The position numbers and the translations under genes are program-made. A stretch of DNA of 49,327 bases from assembly GCA_943369485.1 (NCBI GenBank), contig CALRNH020000018.1, forward strand, positions 1-49,327, read 5' to 3'. Positions within the stretch are counted from its first letter, which is position 1. Every line of letters begins with the position of its first letter. The notes beneath the pieces are model-generated. The model saw nothing but the letters and a program-made list of their open reading frames with translations. It was not told the DNA's origin and did not search any database. Shown here piece after piece: positions 40,847 through 49,154 of the stretch. Origin of the DNA: ATX-6F1 sp943369485. GTDB lineage: Bacteria > Cyanobacteriota > Cyanobacteriia > PCC-6307 > Cyanobiaceae.

Positions 40847-40942
40847 ATGACCATCCACGATCTGGGCCAGCTGGTGATGCTGCTCCTTCCGGGCATGTTG
40901 CTGTCCGTGCTGGTGCTCTCCGCGTTTGCCGCCGGCGGTTGA
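40847..40942 (+). CDS. Possible 31-residue single-helix membrane peptide
   Basis: ATG 40847 opens a 31-codon frame whose product has one hydrophobic helix (LVMLLLPGMLLSVLVLSAFA) between a short polar start (MTIHDLG) and AAGG. Size and topology resemble small subunits of photosynthetic or respiratory complexes, but I cannot match it to a named one (PsbX, PsaM, PetL, PetN and Psb30 all look different). It lies 110 bases upstream of ctaC on the same strand. Coding is plausible, not certain. Confidence 0.4.
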   Translation: MTIHDLGQLVMLLLPGMLLSVLVLSAFAAGG

Positions 40943-41052
40943 GGGTGGGCGCCCCCGGCCCGGTTTCGATCCGTCCTTCAACACAAACCTCCCGGCGATC
41001 GCACCAAGCGATCCGGTCTCCATAATGTGAAGGCCGAATTGTCCCCCTGAGC

Positions 41053-41871
41053 TTGGTTTCCGTACGTTCGAGGGTGCTCGTCGTCGCCCTGGTCGTGGCG
41101 ATCATCCTCATCGGCCTCTGGGTGGGAAGCGACGGTTCGCTGCTGCCGGTGCAGGCCAGCCTCAACGCTCCGCTCTACGACCAGCTGTTTCGCGTGCTCT
41201 ACAGCATTGGAACGACCCTGTTCCTGGGGGTCTTCGGGGTGCTGATCTACAGCATGATCCGCTTTCGGCGCCGCGCCGGTGATTTCAGCGATGGGGCGGC
41301 GATCGAGGGCAATCTGCCTCTGGAGATCGTCTGGACGGCCATTCCGGCCGTGGTGGTGCTGTTCGTCGGCCTCTACAGCTACAACATCTATGACCGCATG
41401 GGTGGCATGACCTCCCTCGGGGATCACGGCGGCATGCATTCGATGGCGAGCATGGAGGCGAGCCCCGAGGGCGAGGTCTGGGGGGGCATCGGAACCACCG
41501 CCGGCCAGGTTGCGGCCACGACGGTTGATGTCACGGCGATGCAGTTCGCCTTCATCTTCAGCTACCCCTCCAGCAACATCATCAGTGGCGAGCTGCACGT
41601 ACCGGTGGGTCAACCCGTTGAACTGCACATGAAGGCCAACGATGTGATCCATGCCTTCTGGGTACCGCAGTTCCGCCTCAAGCAGGACATCATTCCTGGC
41701 CAGCCGACCGTGCTCGCCTTCACCCCCACCAAGGAAGGCACCTACCCGATCATCTGCGCCGAACTGTGCGGTCCTTATCACGGCGGCATGCGCACGTCCG
41801 TGGTGGTGCATGGGCAGGATGCCTACGAGCAATGGCTGAAGCAGAACAGCCCCGACCCCGTTGCCGCCTGA
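41053..41871 (+). CDS. ctaC: Cytochrome c oxidase subunit II
   Basis: Subunit II of the aa3-type terminal oxidase takes electrons from cytochrome c or plastocyanin through a binuclear CuA centre. The 272-residue protein has two N-terminal membrane helices (about residues 7-24 and 50-68) and a cupredoxin domain. The CuA ligands are seen as VIHAFWVP (His) and CAELCGPYHGGM (C235, C239, H243, M246, with the bridging Glu carbonyl). An unusual Met/His/Gly-rich insert (MGGMTSLGDHGGMHSM) lies at the start of the soluble domain. The start is TTG 41053. It leads ctaCDE. Confidence 0.95.
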   Translation: MVSVRSRVLVVALVVAIILIGLWVGSDGSLLPVQASLNAPLYDQLFRVLYSIGTTLFLGVFGVLIYSMIRFRRRAGDFSDGAAIEGNLPLEIVWTAIPAVVVLFVGLYSYNIYDRMGGMTSLGDHGGMHSMASMEASPEGEVWGGIGTTAGQVAATTVDVTAMQFAFIFSYPSSNIISGELHVPVGQPVELHMKANDVIHAFWVPQFRLKQDIIPGQPTVLAFTPTKEGTYPIICAELCGPYHGGMRTSVVVHGQDAYEQWLKQNSPDPVAA

Positions 41872-41886
41872 GCAGGCCTTTCATTC

Positions 41887-43509
41887 ATGACCACCACCAC
41901 CACCTCCCCATCACCTGGGCTCTTCGACGGGCCTGAGCCCGAGGACTGGCGGCGTTACTTCGGCTTCAGCCTGGATCACAAGGTGATCGGCATTCAGTAT
42001 CTGGTCACGAGCTTCTTCTTCTATCTCGTGGGCGGTGTGCTGGCCGGGATGATCCGCACCGAGCTGACCACTCCGATCTCCGATTTCCTCAGCCGTGAGG
42101 CCTACAACGAGGTGCTGACACTCCATGGCACGATCATGATCTTCCTCTGGATCGTGCCGGTGGTGAATGGGGCTTTCGGCAACTATCTGGTCCCCTTCTA
42201 CGTCGGTGCCCGCGACATGGCCTTCCCACGCCTCAATGCGGTGGCGTTCTGGTTGATTCCGCCCGCCGGGGTGATGCTGATCACCAGCTATTTCATCGGC
42301 GGGGCCTCCCAGTCCGGCTGGACGGCCTATCCCCCCTTGAGCCTCACGACACCTGCAGCTGGGCAACTGGTCTGGATCTTCAGCGTGATTCTTCTGGGTG
42401 GCAGCTCAATTCTCGGGGGCATCAACTTCATCGCCACGATCCTGAAGCTGCGCCGCCCCGGACTCCAACTCATGGAGTTGCCGATGTATTGCTGGGCGAT
42501 GCTGGGCACCAGCATCCTGGTGGTGTTGTCCACGCCGGTTCTGGCGGGCACCTTGATCCTTCTGGCTTTCGACATCGTGGCCCACACGGGCTTCTTCAAC
42601 CCTGGCCAGGGGGGCAACGTGGTGGTGTATCAGCATTTGTTCTGGTTCTATTCCCACCCGGCGGTCTACATCATGGTGCTGCCGGCCTTTGGGCTTGTGA
42701 GCGAGATCCTTCCGGTGCATGCCCGCAAGCCCTTGTTTGGCTACACCACCATGGTGTATTCGATTCTGGCCATCGTGTTCCTTGGCTTGATCGTCTGGGC
42801 GCATCACATGTTCACCAGCGGCACGCCCCCCTGGATGCGGCTGTTCTTCACGATCGCCACCTCATTCATTGCCGTGCCCACCGGCATCAAGTTCTTCAAC
42901 TGGTTGGCCACGCTATGGGGCGGAAGAATCGCCCTGAATTCCGCGATGCTGTTCGCCTGTGCCTTCATCGTTAACTTCGTGCTCGGCGGCATCACAGGTG
43001 TGGCCCTGGCCCAGGTGCCGTTCGACATCCACGTGCACGACACCTACTTCGTGGTAGCCCATTTCCATTACATCGTTTATGGCGGAACGGTCTTTGTGAT
43101 CTTCAGCTCCATTTACCACTGGTATCCGAAATTCACTGGAAAGATGTTGGATGAGCCTCTCGGCATCGTGCATTTCGCCCTTACGTTTGTCGGGTTCAAT
43201 CTCTGCTTCGGTCCTCAGCACTGGCTGGGCATCAACGGCATGCCCAGGCGGGTGGCCGAATACGATCCCCAGTTCACGCTGTTGAACCAGATCAGCAGCT
43301 TTGGCGCCCTGTTGATGGCCCTGAGCACCCTGCCTTTCCTTTACAACGTCATCGTCAGCTACTTCAAGGGGAAGGTGGCCGGAGACAATCCCTGGCGAGC
43401 GCTCACGAGCGAATGGCTCACCAGTTCTCCGCCTCCGGTCGAGAACTGGCATGGACCGGCACCCCACGTGCGTCATCCCTACGGCTACGGAGCGGAGCTC
43501 CAACCATGA
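41887..43509 (+). CDS. ctaD: Cytochrome c oxidase subunit I
   Basis: This is the catalytic heme-copper subunit, 540 residues with 12 membrane helices. Heme and CuB ligands are visible in LHGTIMIF (low-spin heme His), WFYSHPAVYIMVLPAFG (CuB His and cross-linked Tyr), WAHHMFTSG (two CuB His), and HDTYFVVAHFHYIVYGG (high-spin and low-spin heme His). The FYSHP sequence lacks the Glu of HPEVY, which fits an A2-type proton channel. It lies 15 bases after ctaC; its stop overlaps ctaE (ATGA). Confidence 0.97.
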   Translation: MTTTTTSPSPGLFDGPEPEDWRRYFGFSLDHKVIGIQYLVTSFFFYLVGGVLAGMIRTELTTPISDFLSREAYNEVLTLHGTIMIFLWIVPVVNGAFGNYLVPFYVGARDMAFPRLNAVAFWLIPPAGVMLITSYFIGGASQSGWTAYPPLSLTTPAAGQLVWIFSVILLGGSSILGGINFIATILKLRRPGLQLMELPMYCWAMLGTSILVVLSTPVLAGTLILLAFDIVAHTGFFNPGQGGNVVVYQHLFWFYSHPAVYIMVLPAFGLVSEILPVHARKPLFGYTTMVYSILAIVFLGLIVWAHHMFTSGTPPWMRLFFTIATSFIAVPTGIKFFNWLATLWGGRIALNSAMLFACAFIVNFVLGGITGVALAQVPFDIHVHDTYFVVAHFHYIVYGGTVFVIFSSIYHWYPKFTGKMLDEPLGIVHFALTFVGFNLCFGPQHWLGINGMPRRVAEYDPQFTLLNQISSFGALLMALSTLPFLYNVIVSYFKGKVAGDNPWRALTSEWLTSSPPPVENWHGPAPHVRHPYGYGAELQP

Positions 43510-44114
43510 CCACCCTTCCTTCTTCCGTCAGCTCCGAGCTGCAGGAATCTTCCGAGGTGATCGAACACAAAGAGCACGGAGATTTCCGCCTGTTTGGCCT
43601 GGTGTTGTTCCTGGTGGCTGATGGCATGACCTTCGCCGGTCTGTTCGCGGCCTATCTCACCTTCCGGGCCGTCAATCCCCTGCCTTCCGGGGGGATCTAC
43701 GAGCTCGAACTGCTCCTGCCCACGATCAACACGGTGCTGCTGGTGCTCAGCAGCTTCACGTTCCACCGATCCGCCAAGCTCCTGCGTGCCGAGAATTCCG
43801 CCGGTTGCCGGCTCTGGTTGCTGATCACTGTGGCGCTGGGGGTTGCGTTCCTGGTCAGCCAGATGCGCGAGTACTTCACCCTCCCCTTCGGTCTCACCAG
43901 CAACCTCTACGCCAGCACCTTCTACGTGCTGACCGGCTTCCATGGCCTGCATGTCACCCTCGGGGTGATGCTGATGCTGATTGTCTGGTGGCAGGCGCGC
44001 GAGGGTGGCTCGATCACCAGCCATCAGCATTTCGGTTTAGAGGCGGCTGAGCTCTACTGGCACTTCGTCGATGGCATCTGGGTGGTGCTGTTTGGGATCA
44101 TCTACCTGCTTTAG
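43506..44114 (+). CDS. ctaE: Cytochrome c oxidase subunit III
   Basis: Subunit III stabilises the oxidase and supports proton uptake. The 202-residue protein has five hydrophobic helices, the short form of this subunit. Family phrases are FGLVLFLVADGMTFAGLFAAYLTFR, ASTFYVLTGFHGLHVTLGV and AELYWHFVDGIWVVLFGIIYL at the end. ATG 43506 overlaps the ctaD stop. A tRNA gene follows 54 bases after its stop. Confidence 0.96.
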   Translation: MTTLPSSVSSELQESSEVIEHKEHGDFRLFGLVLFLVADGMTFAGLFAAYLTFRAVNPLPSGGIYELELLLPTINTVLLVLSSFTFHRSAKLLRAENSAGCRLWLLITVALGVAFLVSQMREYFTLPFGLTSNLYASTFYVLTGFHGLHVTLGVMLMLIVWWQAREGGSITSHQHFGLEAAELYWHFVDGIWVVLFGIIYLL

Positions 44115-44168
44115 GCCACCCGGAGGAGCTGGGCCGTGGGGGAGCTGATCCCTCAGAATGGAACGATC

Positions 44169-44240
<72 letters not shown>

Positions 44241-44599
44241 TTAGCAAAACCTTTCCAGCACAAGGGCTCTGGGCTATCGAGCTCAGAGTCTGTAGGGGCG
44301 TTGCTGGGCTTTTTGGAGCCAAAATGCGTTGATTTCTGCGCTAACCGGGCCCGGCGAAGAGCAGGCCAGCGAGCTTGTGGCCCAGCGACCAAATTCCCCA
44401 ACTTGGGGGCGAGTGTGTGGGCGTGTGGGCAACGTCGCAGAACGGCTTGTTGGCGGATCTCGGCCGCAGCGGCAGAGGGTGCACTGCTGGCGAACCTCAC
44501 ACCCAATCGTCAGCTGAACAACGTGGTGGGACTACACACCTAGCCCGCAGGTCTTCCGCTCGCGGTTAGAGCAGCTGCCGCCGGGAGGTTTCGCCCGAT
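44241..44599. other. Non-coding stretch after tRNA-Val
   Basis: No gene is recognisable in these roughly 360 bases. Short frames run through on both strands but have no family resemblance and partly read the tRNA itself. Base composition is more mixed than the neighbouring ctaCDE genes. It is the left part of the suspected island. Confidence 0.6.
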
Positions 44600-45360
44600 C
44601 GCTCAGCGCACAGGTCGTCACTCCGTCTCTAGCGGTGCAGGCAGCTGGGCGTGGCCTGCAGTGGCTTCTACGCGTGGCGGCAGCGGCAGGAGGCGCCGGC
44701 AAAGCGGGCGGCCCAGACGCTCTGATCACCACTGAGATCCAGGCGGTGTTCGAGCAGCACCGTAGCTTCTACGGCTCCCCGGGCGTGAACAGTGAACTGG
44801 CGGCATCCGGCCACAGGGTTGGTCGTCACCGCTCCGGGGCTGGGCCGGCGACATCACCTACCTCCGCACCACCGCCAAGTGGATCGATCTGTTCAGCCGG
44901 CGTGTCGTCGGCTGGAAGCTGGCGCGAACAATGGACGCTTCTCGGGTGATCAAGGCCCTCGACCGGGCCCTCGGCCATCGTCAGGTCGTGCCAGAGCAGC
45001 TGCTGATCCACACGGATCAGGGCAGCCAACACCGAGCGATTGAGATCCACCAGCCGCTGGAGGCGCGCAAGATCAGCTGCAGCATGTCCGCCAAGGGTTG
45101 CTGCTGGAACAACGCCGTGGCGGAGAGCTGTTTCTCCACCCCCTCGCCGAAGGCTTCTGCTTAGGCAAAGCCTTCTCGAAGAGAAGTGTTGGCTGATGCT
45201 GGAGCTTGAAGACGACGGCGGGGTGCTGATGTCACCCCAGCAACTCCAAAGGAGTTTCGCCGTCTAGATCGAGGGCTACGACAACCGCGAGCGCCGTCAC
45301 TCAACGATCGGCTAGCTGATCCCGATCGACGAGGAGCAGCAGTTCATCGCTGCCCCGACA
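44600..45360 (+). pseudogene. IS3-family transposase OrfB remnant
   Basis: Pieces of an IS3-type DDE transposase lie in several frames. They read in order: CRQLGVACSGFYAWRQRQ; after a frameshift near 44725, ITTEIQAVFEQHRSFYGSP; after an internal deletion near 44830, WAGDITYLRTTAKWIDLFS; then LLIHTDQGSQH and CCWNNAVAESCFST; and finally EGYDNRERRHSTIG-stop-LIPID. The D, D and E of the catalytic triad are in GDITYL, HTDQGS and AESCFST. At least one frameshift, one deletion of tens of codons, and two in-frame stops near 45267 and 45315 are present. No OrfA or terminal inverted repeats were identified. The element is dead. Confidence 0.85.
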
Positions 45361-45475
45361 TTCCCCGGGCCGAACACGCTTGATCGCAGGGGCCCCCGTG
45401 AGAATGGAATCGAGATGTCAGCGGCCCGGCAAAGCGCTGTCAGGCTTGATGCCGCGCCGCGACGCTGACCCTGGC

Positions 45476-45796
45476 TCAGCCCATTCCGGTTTTGTCCTTA
45501 ACGTCTTCGACGGCATTCCTTACTTTGGCCTCGGCCTGCTTCGCCTTGCCAGCGAGGCGATCTCCCTGGTTGCCAGTGACATCGCCAATTGATTCCTGGG
45601 TCTTGCCCTCGAAGTCCTTGGCGTCAGCCTTGATGCGGCCGGCGGTGGCGGCCAGGGGTAAGGCGCTGAGGGTGACGGCTCCAGAGGCCTGGGCGGGAGC
45701 GACCAAGGCCGGCGTGGCGATCAGCAGCATCAGGCTGAAGACCAGGCCCAGACAAGTGGCGGCCAGCTGGCGTAGAAAATGTGGTTGGTGTTTCAT
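45476..45796 (-). CDS. Exported CsbD-like stress protein
   Basis: This 106-residue protein has an N-terminal signal-like segment (basic start, CLGLVFSLMLLIATPALVAPAQA) followed by a CsbD-like domain: AGRIKADAKDFEGKTQESIGDVTGNQGDRLAGKAKQAEAKV. CsbD proteins are small, abundant, general-stress proteins of unknown biochemical role; a secreted or membrane-attached form is less usual. ATG 45796 is chosen because the signal peptide begins there. The DUF1328 and second CsbD genes lie upstream on the same strand. Confidence 0.8.
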   Translation of the reverse strand: MKHQPHFLRQLAATCLGLVFSLMLLIATPALVAPAQASGAVTLSALPLAATAGRIKADAKDFEGKTQESIGDVTGNQGDRLAGKAKQAEAKVRNAVEDVKDKTGMG

Positions 45797-45951
45797 GGTA
45801 ATTAAAGCGAATGTGGAACGAGGGTCGGCGATAAAAAACTGCGGCAGCTGATGGAGATGCAAGCCTAATATTGATCAGTCATGAGAGATGAGTGACGATT
45901 GGGCTTTGATTCAGGGTGACCCGATCAGTGCATTGTGGCTCATGCAGCTCG

Positions 45952-46116
45952 TTACATCACGCTGCGCCGTCCGGTGAGTAAGGAGATCACCGCTAGCACA
46001 AGAAACACAAGAAACAGCAATTGAGCGATGCCCGCAGCTGATCCGGCGATGCCACCAAATCCGAGAACGGCGGCGATGATGGCAATGATGAAAAAAGTTA
46101 TGGCGTAATTAAGCAT
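45952..46116 (-). CDS. DUF1328 small membrane protein (YtjA type)
   Basis: This 54-residue protein has two hydrophobic helices and the family pattern LNYAITFFIIAIIAAVLGFGGIA followed by AAGIAQLLFLVFLVLAVISLL. DUF1328/YtjA genes are often next to CsbD (YjbJ) genes and are stress-induced in other bacteria; function unknown. ATG 46116 lies just after the second csbD gene, with a ten-base gap. AGAGGTCC upstream may serve as ribosome site. Confidence 0.88.
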   Translation of the reverse strand: MLNYAITFFIIAIIAAVLGFGGIAGSAAGIAQLLFLVFLVLAVISLLTGRRSVM

Positions 46117-46126
46117 GACGGGACCT

Positions 46127-46312
46127 CTAGGGAGTGTTGACCATGTGAGCAATTTCTTGCTGGGTCTTGCCGAGCTTCTTCTGCAGATGGCCGAGCAATT
46201 CTTCTTCCTGGCCCTCGGTGTAGGCCAGATCGTCATCGGTGAGATCGGCAAACTTTTGCCTGAGCTTCCCTTTCAGCTCATGCCATTCGCCTTTGAACTG
46301 AAGCTTGTTCAT
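46127..46312 (-). CDS. CsbD family protein (YjbJ type)
   Basis: This 61-residue protein matches the YjbJ/CsbD pattern: MNKLQFKGEWHELKGKLRQKFADLTDDDLAYTEG, then EELLGHLQKKLGKTQQEIAHMV. It is a small hydrophilic helical protein of the general stress response, role unknown. It leads the minus-strand trio CsbD, DUF1328, exported CsbD-like, which together look like an acquired stress cassette. Confidence 0.9.
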   Translation of the reverse strand: MNKLQFKGEWHELKGKLRQKFADLTDDDLAYTEGQEEELLGHLQKKLGKTQQEIAHMVNTP

Positions 46313-46936
46313 GATCTGGTCCGCCAGGGTGTGAGATCAGTGCCAGAGGATGTGGACACGACTGGATCGCTGCAACAGCAGATCCTTTCGTTAGTCACTC
46401 CACAACTCATCTGCCATCACTTTGGGCCTGACGCTAATGGTTGAGTGCCTTAGATGTGCACCATATCCACGCCGCCACCAACGTTAAGCATTTTGAGTTG
46501 GTTCGGCTGCCTTGCCCTGGTCCTCTCGGCTCCTGAAGCGTGTCGGATAGTCCTTTGCTTCGGTGCTTGGCGACTGGTTCCTGTCTAAGTTTGAAAGAGG
46601 AGCAGATTGCTGCTTTGTCCTTGCTACGCAACCATCGGTGATGGTAGATGTGTCGTCTTTGCTTGCACAAGAGTGCGCTGCCAGTTCATTCTTTCAAATC
46701 CAAGCCGGATGCGGATCGCCCAGGCCTCACCATTGGATGAATGAATCGCTTTGTAATGGCTTAAGAACGGAGCAGGTTGTGCACCATCTCACCGAGGAAT
46801 TCGTCGTTTCTCCCCGACCAGCTTCCTTCTAGCCCAAATTGGAAGCAATGTGAGAGCTGGATCGGGTTCAAGGGGCTGTCCTGTTCCCCACCATCAACCA
46901 GCCCATCCCTCTTGCTCGGGGTGGGCCTCGGAAGGG
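46313..46936. other. Gene-poor AT-richer stretch
   Basis: About 620 bases without a recognisable gene. Base composition is lower in GC than the flanking core genes. Short frames on both strands (for example a plus-strand one near 46563-46832) resemble nothing I know and have no good ribosome site. It is probably eroded island DNA; the promoter of the CsbD cassette should lie near 46313-46400. Confidence 0.55.
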
Positions 46937-46966
46937 GATTGTCACTGGTTCGAAACCGGTATTCGG
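46937..46966 (+). repeat. tRNA 3'-end-like fragment
   Basis: The segment GTCACTGGTTCGAAACCGG (46941-46959) plus TATTCGG resembles the T arm and acceptor end of tRNA-Val at 44214-44240, with about four differences in 27 bases. No acceptor 5' half, D arm or anticodon arm is present upstream, so it is a fragment. It may be a diverged attachment-site copy or the stump of another tRNA such as tRNA-Thr. Confidence 0.6.
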
Positions 46967-47113
46967 TCAGCTCAGAATTTTCTCCCGCCAGGGGTTCGGG
47001 CGCTCCAGAAGCCAGAGCTGACCCCTTGACGGGCAGGAGCCCAAACGTGCCATCCCATGGAGTCAGGATCTGTGACGTCGGATCCCGGGACTGGTGACGT
47101 CAGCCGACGAGCG

Positions 47114-47395
47114 TCAGAGGTCGTCTTCCACGTTGGCTTGGACCGTGCAGTCGCTCTTGGGATAGCTGACGCAAAGCAGGGCGAAGCCTTGGTCGATCTG
47201 CTCGTCATCAAGGAAGCTCTGATCGGATTGGTCGACACTGCCCGTGAGCACCTTGCCGGCACAGGTGCTGCAGGCGCCTGCCCGGCAGGAATACGGCAGA
47301 TCAATGCCCTGTTCTTCTGCTGCATCGAGGATGTAGGTGTCGTCAGCGCAGGGGAAGGAAGCACCTCCTTCGATGGAGATGGTGTACGTCGCCAT
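47114..47395 (-). CDS. petF: Plant-type [2Fe-2S] ferredoxin
   Basis: This 93-residue ferredoxin carries electrons from photosystem I to partners such as FNR, nitrite reductase or thioredoxin reductase. The cluster ligands are C37, C42, C45 and C75, in the pattern YSCRAGACSTCAGKV and ALLCVSYPKSDC. The start MATYTISIEGG is typical. It is a few residues shorter than the usual 97-99, mainly at the C-terminus. The symbol assumes the main photosynthetic type; a secondary ferredoxin is possible. Confidence 0.92.
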   Translation of the reverse strand: MATYTISIEGGASFPCADDTYILDAAEEQGIDLPYSCRAGACSTCAGKVLTGSVDQSDQSFLDDEQIDQGFALLCVSYPKSDCTVQANVEDDL

Positions 47396-47567
47396 GGGAC
47401 CAGGAGCGGTTTGATTCAGTTCAACGCCAACAGGCCAATGGGGACTGCATCCCGCGACACACCATGGCGGTCATTCCAGGGGACCCTGACCAAAGACCCA
47501 TGCCGTTGCGGCTGGGTCTTTTGGGAGGGAGCAGCTTTGGTCGATTCACAGGCCAGGCCAAGGGCCC

Positions 47568-47825
47568 TCAGAGGCCGAGCTTGCGCCTCCCCCACCACAT
47601 CCCTCCCGCATACCCAAGCATCGGCAACCACAGGTAGGGTTGGCCCAGCACCATCACCAGGGCGAAGCCACCAACCGCCCAGGGGATGAGCAGAACCAGG
47701 CCCATCGCCAGCTGACCCGATCGAGAGCGCCGGACGATGCCACCGGACCGCTGGGCCAGGCGGGGCACACCGCGCCCAAGGCCATAGCCCACCAGGACGG
47801 TGAAGACGGTGAGCAGAACGGACAT
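47568..47825 (-). CDS. Hypothetical small membrane protein
   Basis: This 85-residue protein starts at ATG 47825. It has one N-terminal helix (SVLLTVFTVLVGYGLGRGV), a basic loop (RRSRSGQ), a second hydrophobic helix (MGLVLLIPWAVGGFALVMVLG) and a third short one before WWGRRKLGL. I do not recognise a family. It lies between ferredoxin and the exonuclease on the same strand. The consistent membrane topology supports a real gene. Confidence 0.6.
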   Translation of the reverse strand: MSVLLTVFTVLVGYGLGRGVPRLAQRSGGIVRRSRSGQLAMGLVLLIPWAVGGFALVMVLGQPYLWLPMLGYAGGMWWGRRKLGL

Positions 47826-47934
47826 CAAGGGGGATTGGGCGTGGCCGGATCCAGCTTCCCAGCTGGGGCCGCCAGGCGCCTTGGCGCATGGTCGTCAGTT
47901 CGATCGGACTTGTTTCCTGAGATCGGTTGGTCAG

Positions 47935-48498
47935 TTACATCCCGCCATCACGGATGGCAGCAAGAACGATGTTCGCGCAGGCCTCAGCGTCGGAGAGTGC
48001 ATCGTGGTGATTCAGGCTGAGATTCAGATGCCGACACACATCCGGCAACGTCGTCGGCCGGATGTTCCAGGTTGTTCGGGCGAGCTGCACCGTGCAGAAA
48101 TAGGGCTGCATGGGAGGCGACACGCCCGCCTGTTCGCAGCAGGCCTGCATCACTCCGGAGTCAAAACTTGAATTGTGGGCGGCGATGAAACGGGCCCCAT
48201 CCAGGCATGGCTCCAGTTCAGGCCAGAGTTCAGCGAATGACGGCGCATCGGCCACTTGCGGCCAACTGATCCCGTGGATCGAAGTGAACAAAAATCTCTG
48301 CCGCGGTGGTCGAATCAGTCGGTGTTCGCGATGCACGATGGCGTGAGCCTCGACCCTCACGATGGCGATCGAGCAGGCGCTGTCCCTGCCCTGGTCAGCG
48401 GTTTCGAAATCCAGGGCCACGAAACAATCGGTTTCAAGTCTCGCTTGGCGCGGCAGCGTTGATCGACTGCGGCGAAAGCCGCTGGTTGGTTGAGGCAC
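47935..48498 (-). CDS. DEDDh 3'-5' exonuclease (DnaQ/epsilon-like)
   Basis: This 187-residue protein has the DEDDh exonuclease motifs: ExoI FVALDFETAD (D30, E32), ExoII AAHNSSFDSGVM, and ExoIII HHDALSDAEACANIV (His and Asp). The segment FTSIHGISWPQVADAP is typical of stand-alone epsilon-like exonucleases. Such proteins trim DNA or RNA 3' ends; whether it serves replication proofreading or RNA turnover is open. The start is GTG 48498; a shorter start is possible because the first 24 residues are basic and not conserved. Confidence 0.88.
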   Translation of the reverse strand: MPQPTSGFRRSRSTLPRQARLETDCFVALDFETADQGRDSACSIAIVRVEAHAIVHREHRLIRPPRQRFLFTSIHGISWPQVADAPSFAELWPELEPCLDGARFIAAHNSSFDSGVMQACCEQAGVSPPMQPYFCTVQLARTTWNIRPTTLPDVCRHLNLSLNHHDALSDAEACANIVLAAIRDGGM

Positions 48499-48953
48499 GG
48501 GGGTCTTGCTCGAGAGGTGCTGGGACTAATCCGCCTCAGCCTGGCCCAGGAACGGCTTCTCTTCACGCTCCAAGTTGATCGCACCCCAGCGGTGTCGATC
48601 GTCCAAGCGTTGTCCGTAGCGAAGCCCAGCACGTTATGGCCATCCAAGCGCCCTAAGTTCACGCAAAGCCATCGACCTGTCACGATGACTCGACTCATCC
48701 TTCGGCATGGTTGATGCGATCATGATGAATCAGAGGGATTGCAGCCTTGTTTGAGGTGATTATGTGAGTGGCCAAGATGATCAGACTGACCAACATTTCT
48801 ATTTAGTCCCAATTCATTGGACTACCTCTCGATTCATCTGATGGTCTGAGCGAGTGAGATCTCCGATCAGTGCCTTCATCACCTCGCAGCAGGATCAGTC
48901 CTCCTGCGGGCGCCAGTCGACCCTCCTCGGCCGCCCACAACCTGCGCCAAGCT
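48499..48953. other. Stretch without confident genes
   Basis: About 450 bases upstream of the exonuclease gene. A minus-strand peptide stretch near 48530-48690 reads like protein (GLRYGQRLDDRHRW, INLEREEKPFLGQAEAD) but is interrupted by a stop and has no family I know. Positions 48715-48870 are AT-rich and probably non-coding, possibly holding a promoter. Confidence 0.5.
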
Positions 48954-49154
48954 TCACAGATCAGCAGGAGTGACATGGGCCAGCAGCGCCGCCGTTATGA
49001 GCAAGGGGCGCTCCCCGGTACGGGTGTGCCGTTGGAGCGCTTTGGGCCAGAACGCCCCGGGCCTTGGCTGGAGACGATCGAGCAGGGCCGCCTGCCAGTG
49101 GAGTCGCTGGGACCACTGTTCGAGCCGGCGCAGGCGGGCGCGCAGGGCTCCCAT
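48954..49154 (-). CDS. Short unrecognised frame, possibly a gene fragment
   Basis: A 66-codon minus-strand frame from ATG 49154 encodes a helical, Leu/Arg/Trp-rich peptide (LRRLEQWSQRLHWQAALLDR, TGERPLLITAALLAHVTPADL). It looks like real protein sequence, and similar-looking residues continue after its TGA stop (SLAQVVGG). It may be a piece of a larger decayed gene. I do not recognise the family. Positions 49155-49327 show no clear gene. Confidence 0.3.
   Translation of the reverse strand: MGALRARLRRLEQWSQRLHWQAALLDRLQPRPGAFWPKALQRHTRTGERPLLITAALLAHVTPADL

Noticed and set aside
46563..46832. Plus-strand 89-codon frame
   Set aside because: No family resemblance, no convincing ribosome site, and located in eroded AT-richer DNA.
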